A stretch of 64,000 nucleotides of DNA from Paeniglutamicibacter antarcticus_C (lineage in GTDB: Bacteria > Actinomycetota > Actinomycetes > Actinomycetales > Micrococcaceae), in assembly GCF_039544305.1 (NCBI RefSeq), contig NZ_BAABLK010000029.1, positions 23,072 through 87,071 on the forward strand. The letters run 5' to 3'. Below are positions 58,642-64,000 of this stretch, one piece after another. Below the pieces are notes generated by a model, which saw only the letters and a program-made list of their open reading frames with translations, was not told the DNA's origin and did no database searches. A program made the position numbers and the translations under genes. The stretch's first letter is position 1. Each line of letters opens with the position of its first letter.

Positions 58642-59657
58642 GCCACCTGACCTGAGAGTGAGGCGCGCAGGCCGGTGAGGATCTTGCGTCGGGGTGCATC
58701 GAGTTGGTCCAGGGACCGGGCGACAAGTTCCGCGGGGGACTCAGCGAGCAGTTTTGCCGTCCCGCCGCGGAGCCGGGTGCGCAAGGCGGGCGTGAACTGC
58801 TCTGAGCGCGCCAGGTGGTGGCAGGCGATGGCAAAGAACTGCCGCATTGCCTTGGCGCCGTGCCCGGCCTCTGCACATCCCTCCGTTGCCATTGAAAGGA
58901 TCGATGCATAGGCGGGCAGGAAGTCGAGCTGACGCTCGTCGAAGATCCCGGTGAGTGAGCCGGGGACCCCTCGCCGGTAAAAGATCCCCGGGGCGTCCAG
59001 AACTGCGTAGCTTTCTGCGTTCAGGCAGAGGCGCCAAAACCATTCCCTGTCTTCGCAGGTGCGCAATGAATCCTTGAAGCGCGGCGCCGCTGCGGCAAGC
59101 ACGTCGGTTCGGTACATCCCGGCCCAGACGAAGGGGTAGTCGATCATGGAGGCGGTGTGGATGGGGGCGATGTCCTGGACCGGATCGAGCGTGGTGTTGC
59201 GCCGTGCCTGCGGTGCGCGGTGCAGTTCGCGTTTGGTGCCGCTCACCCGTACGTGGTCGCAACGCACGAAGTCCACGCCGAGGTCTTCAAGACCCTGGGC
59301 CAGAAGCCGCAATTGCTCCGGTCCCATCCAGTCGTCGGGATCCAGGAACGCGATGAACTCACCGGTGGCGTGCTCCAGCCCGGTGTTCCGTGCCGCAGAG
59401 ACCCCCAAGGTGGTGCCATGGGAGATGATCCTGAGTCCGGGCAGCTGGGCGCCGAACCCGGCGCCCAGCACCGCGGTGGCGTCCGTGGAAGCGTCATCGA
59501 TGAGCAGGACCTCGAGTTCCCGGCCGCCTAGCTGCTGGTTGGCCAGGGATGCGAGGGCGTCGGCGATGAAATCCTGTTGGTCCAGGGCCGGGATGATGAC
59601 GCTGATGAGGCCCGGAACGCCAGAGGCGCTACCGGTGGGTGTCGAGGTAGAGGGCAT
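58638..59657 (-). CDS. Glycosyltransferase family 2
   Basis: GT-A fold transferase of about 339 residues. Motifs are LISVIIPALDQQDFIADAL, LLIDDASTDAT, the DXD-like FLDPDDWM and the ED of TCEDREWFWRLC as likely base. It probably builds the acceptor or backbone glycan of the cluster. The start is uncertain: ATG 59657 (MPSTSTPTG) is used here, and the frame is open to a GTG at 59717 with no better ribosome site. It overlaps the polysialyltransferase gene by four bases. Confidence 0.88.
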   Translation of the reverse strand: MPSTSTPTGSASGVPGLISVIIPALDQQDFIADALASLANQQLGGRELEVLLIDDASTDATAVLGAGFGAQLPGLRIISHGTTLGVSAARNTGLEHATGEFIAFLDPDDWMGPEQLRLLAQGLEDLGVDFVRCDHVRVSGTKRELHRAPQARRNTTLDPVQDIAPIHTASMIDYPFVWAGMYRTDVLAAAAPRFKDSLRTCEDREWFWRLCLNAESYAVLDAPGIFYRRGVPGSLTGIFDERQLDFLPAYASILSMATEGCAEAGHGAKAMRQFFAIACHHLARSEQFTPALRTRLRGGTAKLLAESPAELVARSLDQLDAPRRKILTGLRASLSGQVA

Positions 59658-59757
59658 GGGGATCTTGGGTCGGTCCTTTGGATCTGGGAGGTGCACGGTG
59701 CCCGTGCTGACGTCCACCGGGCAAGGCGGACATCGACACGGGCAGGAGGGCGCGGGG

Positions 59758-60651
59758 CTAGGAATCGATGCGGCGCAGCCTGCTCAGTGGTGCCAGCTCT
59801 CCGGGGAAGACCCGTTTGATGCCATCTCCCATGGCCGTCTCCAGGATGCGGATGTCTCGGATGAGCGCCTCGAAGCCCTTGGGTTCCAGCGAGGAGGCCT
59901 GGTCGGAGCCCCACATGGTCCGATCCAGGGTGATGTGGCGTTCGACGGTGACCGCGCCCAAGGCAACGGCGGCCAGCGAGATCTGCAGGCCGCGCTCATG
60001 GCCCGAGTAGCCCACGGGGACTTGGTAGCGCTCGCGCAGCGTGGTGATGGTGCGCAGGTTGGCCTCTTCCGGCGGCAACGGGTAGGTGGAGGTCGCGTGC
60101 ATCATCACCAGGTTGGTGGTGCCCAGGGTTTCCACGGCGGTGTCGATCTGCTCGATGGTCGACATTCCGGTGGACAGGATGATTGGTTTGCCGGTCTCGC
60201 GAAGCGCGCGCAGCAGCTCGAGGTCGGTGACCGAGGCGGAGGCGACCTTGTGGGCCACTGCCCCCTGATCCTCCATGAAGTGGACCGACGGGACATCCCA
60301 TGGCGATGCGAAGACATGCAGGCCCTGGGTTGCTGCGTAGCGGATCAATTCCTTGTATTGGGCGGCATCGAATTCGACGCGGTGGCGGTAGTCCATGTAG
60401 GTCATCTCTCCCCACGGGGTCGAGCGGATCTTGGAGCGCATGTCCAGAGGGGTGGAAATCTCCGGGGTGCGCTTCTGGAACTTCACGGCGTTGGCGCCGG
60501 CCTTGGCGGAGATGTCGATGAGTTGCTTGGCGATCTCCATGTCACCGTTGTGGTTGATGCCGATCTCGCCGATGACATAGACGGACTGACCGGTGCCCAG
60601 CAGCTGCTGGCCGATGGCGACGGGTGCGGTTTCGATGGTGGTGATAGTCAT
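59758..60651 (-). CDS. neuB: NeuB-type nonulosonic acid synthase, short form
   Basis: Condenses phosphoenolpyruvate with a mannose-type sugar to a nine-carbon sialic-type acid. The 297-residue protein has the TIM-barrel motifs VYVIGEIGINHNGDMEIAKQ, AVKFQKRTPE, KVASASVTDLELL, ILSTGMST and VGYSGHERG. The C-terminal SAF (antifreeze-like) domain of most NeuB proteins, which covers the partner active site, is absent; the gene ends after the barrel. GAAAGG precedes the ATG. It lies between the CMP-sugar synthetase and the glycosyltransferases. Confidence 0.9.
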   Translation of the reverse strand: MTITTIETAPVAIGQQLLGTGQSVYVIGEIGINHNGDMEIAKQLIDISAKAGANAVKFQKRTPEISTPLDMRSKIRSTPWGEMTYMDYRHRVEFDAAQYKELIRYAATQGLHVFASPWDVPSVHFMEDQGAVAHKVASASVTDLELLRALRETGKPIILSTGMSTIEQIDTAVETLGTTNLVMMHATSTYPLPPEEANLRTITTLRERYQVPVGYSGHERGLQISLAAVALGAVTVERHITLDRTMWGSDQASSLEPKGFEALIRDIRILETAMGDGIKRVFPGELAPLSRLRRIDS

Positions 60652-60733
60652 GGTGCGTGCCTTTCATTGGTTGCCTGGCCGGTGTGGAAGTTGGTGGCCG
60701 GGTCGCGGTGGGGCGGATGGAAACTTTAGGGGA

Positions 60734-61963
60734 CTAGAAGACGGGGGAGAGACGAATGCTCGGTTTGTCCTGTAGATATGTCGCTTTAGGAATATGAATT
60801 TTTGAGATATTACCGGCGAGGATGAGGTCTGCGGCCTCGCGCACGGCACCGTGCCCTCCCGGGGTGGAGAGGCGATGGCGTGCCGCGGCATGGACCGGAC
60901 CGCGTGCATCGGCCACGGCGAGCGGCCAACCTACGGACTCCATGGCACCCAGATCGTTGACGTCATTTCCCAGGTAGGCGACTCGTGCAGGATCCAGTCC
61001 TAGATCCTGGATCCATCCCCTGAGCACGGCGGCCTTGTCTTCCACGGATTGGACGACCTGGACGCCGAGCTTCCGCGCCCGGGCGGTCACCACGGGGTTG
61101 GTCTCGGTGGACAGGACCAGCAGATGGATTCCAGCTCGCTTCAGCAGTGAGATGCCCATGCCGTCGGAGCGGGAAACCCTCACGGATTCGGATCCGTCTT
61201 CATGGAGATAGGCGGTGTCCGGGGTGTGGACCCCGTCGAAGTCGGTGACCAGCGCGTCCACATCGATCACGGTTGTCGGTGCACTGTGTCCGAGCTGCCA
61301 ACGGGCCATGTCAAGATCGGCCTCGGTGTCGATGTCGATACCGTGTTCCTCGGGCACCCGGGCCAGTGCCAGTGAGCCGAAGAATCGGTGTTCGGCTTCG
61401 ATGAATCCGGCCGTTTCCATGACATAGAATGCCCCGGTTTCACGGAATCGCGGTTCCCGGTCCTGCCTGCGCGGGCGCCGGTGGGCATCATGTCCACTGG
61501 CATGTGCGGCCCCGGACTCGGTGCACCTCCAGTGGAATCCATGGTCCGGAACCACGGAAAAGCTCACGTTCGCAGCGCCGGAGGAGACCGTGGAAATTGC
61601 GCCTTCCAGGTCGGCGGGGTCGATCACCGGGGAGGTGCATTGGATGAAGGCCGTGATGTGGGGGAGTACGTCCAGGGTGCCCAGGGCGTGCAACAACACC
61701 GATTCGCTGCTTGCTGTGTCACCGGCGATATCTGCCGGGCGGTCGATGACTGTTGCACCGTGGGCCAGTGCCTCTTCCTTGATATCCGGGTCGTCCGTGC
61801 TGACCACTACGTCGAAAACTGACGGCGTGGAAAATGCGGATGTGATGGCCCGGGCCAACAAGGTTTGGCCGCCGATCCTGCGCAGGTTTTTTAGCTGGAT
61901 TCCCTTGGATCCTCCACGTGCCGGGATGATGGCCAGGGTTTTCGCTTCACTGTTCGTCCTCAC
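60734..61963 (-). CDS. neuA: CMP-acylneuraminate synthetase fused to KdsC-like HAD phosphatase
   Basis: A 409-residue two-domain protein. Residues 8-225 form the CMP-sialate/CMP-Kdn synthetase with AIIPARGGSKGI, the RRQD motif at 165-168 and EEHGIDIDTEADL. Residues 233-385 form a KdsC-type HAD phosphatase with DFDGVHTPD at 241-249, LSTETNP and GNDVNDL at 332-338. The fusion could dephosphorylate a nonulosonate-9-phosphate and activate the product. The same domain order is known from animal CMP-sialate synthetases. Start taken as GTG 61963; TTG 61969 is an alternative. It is the first gene of the cluster. Confidence 0.9.
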   Translation of the reverse strand: MRTNSEAKTLAIIPARGGSKGIQLKNLRRIGGQTLLARAITSAFSTPSVFDVVVSTDDPDIKEEALAHGATVIDRPADIAGDTASSESVLLHALGTLDVLPHITAFIQCTSPVIDPADLEGAISTVSSGAANVSFSVVPDHGFHWRCTESGAAHASGHDAHRRPRRQDREPRFRETGAFYVMETAGFIEAEHRFFGSLALARVPEEHGIDIDTEADLDMARWQLGHSAPTTVIDVDALVTDFDGVHTPDTAYLHEDGSESVRVSRSDGMGISLLKRAGIHLLVLSTETNPVVTARARKLGVQVVQSVEDKAAVLRGWIQDLGLDPARVAYLGNDVNDLGAMESVGWPLAVADARGPVHAAARHRLSTPGGHGAVREAADLILAGNISKIHIPKATYLQDKPSIRLSPVF

Positions 61964-62371
61964 AATCAAGGACGCTATCGGGGTAAAACAACCAGGTGGG
62001 GCCTTCGAGGTTAACGCTGGGCGACGAGAAGGAAACATCTGGTCTGCCGGGGCGTATCCGGTTTCCGCTGCAGCGGGCCCCCGACCCGGAATTTTGCCAT
62101 GCGGCGCAATGGCCGATGGGTATGGACCGGGTTGAGTACGTGAAATTCCAGTGGTCCACCGTGCTCTTTCTGGCGGATGACATGCTCGCCGGGGGGCTGA
62201 CAGCACCTTGGCCGGCCACCGCGACCTACACCGGGGTGGCTTACTGGTAACAACCGCTATTCAAGTGGTCTGTATTCATGCGGCGTCTCGAGTGCCGGGA
62301 TCTTGAAGCATCTGAGTCCGCGCGACTTATCAACATCTTGACGCACCGGGTGAGCGACCACTCTCCGCACT
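61964..62371. other. Upstream region of the glycan cluster
   Basis: About 410 bp ahead of neuA. It should hold the cluster promoter on the minus strand. An 84-codon frame at 61996-62250 on the plus strand has no recognisable family or good ribosome site, and I do not call it a gene. Confidence 0.5.
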
Positions 62372-62407
62372 AAAAACGGGCCCAATCAAAAATTGGACCC
62401 GTTTTTT
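62372..62407 (-). terminator. Terminator of the four-helix membrane protein gene
   Basis: Stem of 15 bp with one mismatch (62372-62386 with 62392-62406), loop of five bases, and T runs on both strands (A-rich on the left arm). It lies 23 bp after the minus-strand gene. Confidence 0.88.
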
Positions 62408-62429
62408 GTTGTTTGAAAGAGTTGTGCCG

Positions 62430-62837
62430 TCAGGCAGCCACGCCCCGAAGGCTTTTGATTCGCCCGGCCACATCAACGCCTACTGACCATAGGAGAGCGA
62501 TGAGCTCGGCGACAGCTAGCCCGAAAGCACCAAAGAGCATAAGTAGTATGCCACCGATGTCCGCTCCTTCAGCTCCCGAGGTGTAGCTGGCGTATATCCC
62601 GACCAGCAGGATCGCACCGAAGAGGGAAACCACGCCTGTTAGCCACCAGTATGAAGCGCGGGGGAGCCGGACTTTTCGCAGCCCTACCAAGAAAAGGGAG
62701 ATCGACGTTGCAGCTATGAAAGCCAGGGAGGTCATGAACTGGCCCCAAGTGAGATCTGGGTTGGTACCGCCTGTGTTGAATAGCCAGAAACCAAACGTGA
62801 GTGCCAACATTGCCGCGATTTGGAGTGGATATCCCAC
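62430..62837 (-). CDS. Four-helix membrane protein, unrecognised
   Basis: A 135-residue hydrophobic protein with helices near 5-22, 34-52, 62-82 and 93-118, starting MGYPLQIAAMLALTFGFW. The loop after helix 2 is basic (GLRKVRLPRASYWW). Start GTG at 62837. It has its own terminator and is followed upstream by gene-poor sequence, so it stands alone. No family recognised. Confidence 0.7.
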   Translation of the reverse strand: MGYPLQIAAMLALTFGFWLFNTGGTNPDLTWGQFMTSLAFIAATSISLFLVGLRKVRLPRASYWWLTGVVSLFGAILLVGIYASYTSGAEGADIGGILLMLFGAFGLAVAELIALLWSVGVDVAGRIKSLRGVAA

Positions 62838-63823
62838 GTCATGTCCTACTTCCAGTTCCGGGTGTCAGTCTTCAGCGATTGAGCTGAATAGTACAGCGAA
62901 CACCTGCTATGGCATACGTTTCGAGTCGAAGCAGACCTGGTTTCGTAGAACGCGCAACTGTAGTTTTGTTCCATTCGGCTCAGGAAAGTAATGTCACAGT
63001 GCTTGCGTCTTGTCTTTGTTGGGAATGGCTCGGGAAAAAGTCGAATATCCGACGGTTGTACGGTTCCCCGCCCAAAGTGTGCCCGTTGATCGACATTCTG
63101 TCTGGTTTGTATTCTTGGCTCCGCTGCTTCGTGGGCATTGAGCATGGCAAGGCCTGGAGGTCATTACAGGGGCGCGTGTACTGCGTGCATTACACCGCGG
63201 ACCGCTGGAACCCGGGGCTGAATGCAACTCCGGGGCAGGGTCTCTGAAGCATTCTTATCGGACACTGATCCTTGGCGTCGGATATTTGATGAATTCACAA
63301 GCCACCCCCGGGTTAAATATCCGACGTTACTGTCAGGCAAGTAGATCGTTTAGTCATGGCGATGGCGATGGCGAATCGATCGGCCCCCTGGCTATCGGGG
63401 CAGTAGTCGTATCAGCGGCGTTCCCCAACTGCACCACCTGCTAGGTCTGACGGAACAGTCACGCACTCCAGCCCGAAAATCTCCTTCAGCAGACTCTCCG
63501 ATGGCAATCCAGATAGACCCTTAAGTGGGACGAGGCACCTACTCTGGCAGCAAAGAAAGAGGTCGATTCGTTGATAGTAATGAAACATAAGCGCACAACA
63601 TGCCGCTACTGCTAGGTCATCCCTGAACATCCCGATGAGACCGCGCTGTAATCCAGCAAACTCGCTTGGATTGGCGTCCAACCCTGCTCACAAAAGTAAG
63701 AAAATTTGGGAACTTGATTTTTCCAGGAAGCACTATTATATTTTTGTCATGCGGGAAGGAGAACGATTCCCCGACCAAGGAAGGAGCAGTTGTTTTTTTT
63801 GGAAAACCCCGCATAGCAGTACC
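62838..63823. other. Gene-poor sequence at the right end
   Basis: No frame here is convincing. An 89-codon minus-strand frame at 63412-63681 and a 112-codon plus-strand frame at 62909-63247 lack ribosome sites and family features. A perfect 12-bp inverted repeat lies at 63276-63287 and 63315-63326. The composition drifts to lower GC toward 63.7 kb. Confidence 0.5.
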
Positions 63824-64000
63824 CGGTCGACGGTCAGTTTGAGGCGGCCACAGCAGTAAAACAACACCAGCAATACCAGCAGTACAGCAGTAGCCGGAGG
63901 GCGTGGTCGTCGAGCAGTTTGAGACGGCCGCAGCAGTTTAGTAGGACCAGTAACCCCGGCAGTAAATCAGTACAGCAGTACCCGCAGTATCCGGTCGTCG
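63824..64000 (+). repeat. Imperfect tandem repeats running off the window
   Basis: Units begin near 63824 (CGGTCGACGGTCAGTTTGAG), 63905 (GGTCGTCGAGCAGTTTGAG) and 63992 (CGGTCGTCG), a period of about 80-88 bp. Each has GGCGGCC or ACGGCC followed by many CAGCAGTA words. The array is cut by the window end, so its total size is unknown. Confidence 0.75.

Noticed and set aside
59146..60729. A 527-codon plus-strand frame over the GT2 and neuB genes
   Set aside because: Antisense shadow; the minus-strand frames contain complete family motifs.
63824..64000. CRISPR array at the window end
   Set aside because: Repeat heads are imperfect and spaced by about 80-88 bp of related sequence, unlike unique spacers of about 30-40 bp.

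Overview
The window is a replication-origin segment of a high-GC Gram-positive chromosome, most likely from the family Micrococcaceae (Arthrobacter, Glutamicibacter or Paeniglutamicibacter type). The rodA-pbpA-pknA-pknB / trpG-sortase E-crgA block, the DUF3566-gyrA-gyrB-DUF721-recF-dnaN-dnaA order, the rpmH-rnpA-yidD-yidC-jag-rsmG-parA-parB run, the DLW-39 and CrgA small proteins and the stand-alone pseudokinase gene beside murJ all point to actinobacteria. The genus is inferred, not shown.

Layout. 0-8.7 kb: elongation and division genes (rodA, pbpA, two PASTA kinases, crgA) facing trpG and a class E sortase. 8.7-17.4 kb: single genes, including an SMR exporter behind a guanidine-III riboswitch, a DUF4442 gene whose natural N-terminus is cut by a TGA, a LysE exporter with its LysR regulator, a double GNAT acetyltransferase, a rhomboid protease, a cyclophilin, a helical membrane protein and an EamA permease. 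Between the acetyltransferase and the rhomboid gene lie two imperfect copies of a module bounded by DnaA boxes. 17.4-30 kb: tRNA-Ala, a 38-residue DLW-39 protein, tRNA-Ile, DUF3566-gyrA-gyrB, DUF721-recF-dnaN, oriC and dnaA. A second DnaA-box cluster separates dnaA from rpmH. 29.5-35.4 kb: the rightward ribosome, membrane-insertion and partition genes.

35.4-42.9 kb has no intact gene. It holds four of the six good parS sites of the window, one of them forming the stem of the parB terminator. It also holds four decayed insertion-like elements; three share an interior of about 450-530 bp and all have IS21-like ends. 43-54.9 kb is conserved again: thioredoxin and its reductase, a membrane protein with a degenerate kinase lobe next to murJ, a NUDIX hydrolase, the CCA enzyme, a string of unrecognised small ORFs with strong ribosome sites, a HAD phosphatase, formate-THF ligase and inositol-phosphate synthase.

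55-62 kb is a leftward surface-glycan locus: a CMP-acylneuraminate synthetase fused to a HAD phosphatase, a NeuB-type synthase without the usual C-terminal domain, a family 2 glycosyltransferase, a polysialyltransferase-like protein, an unrecognised protein and a DUF6716 protein. Together they look able to make a CMP-activated nonulosonic acid (possibly Kdn) and assemble it into a cell-wall or capsule polymer. The last 1.1 kb has no recognisable gene and ends in imperfect tandem repeats that run off the window.
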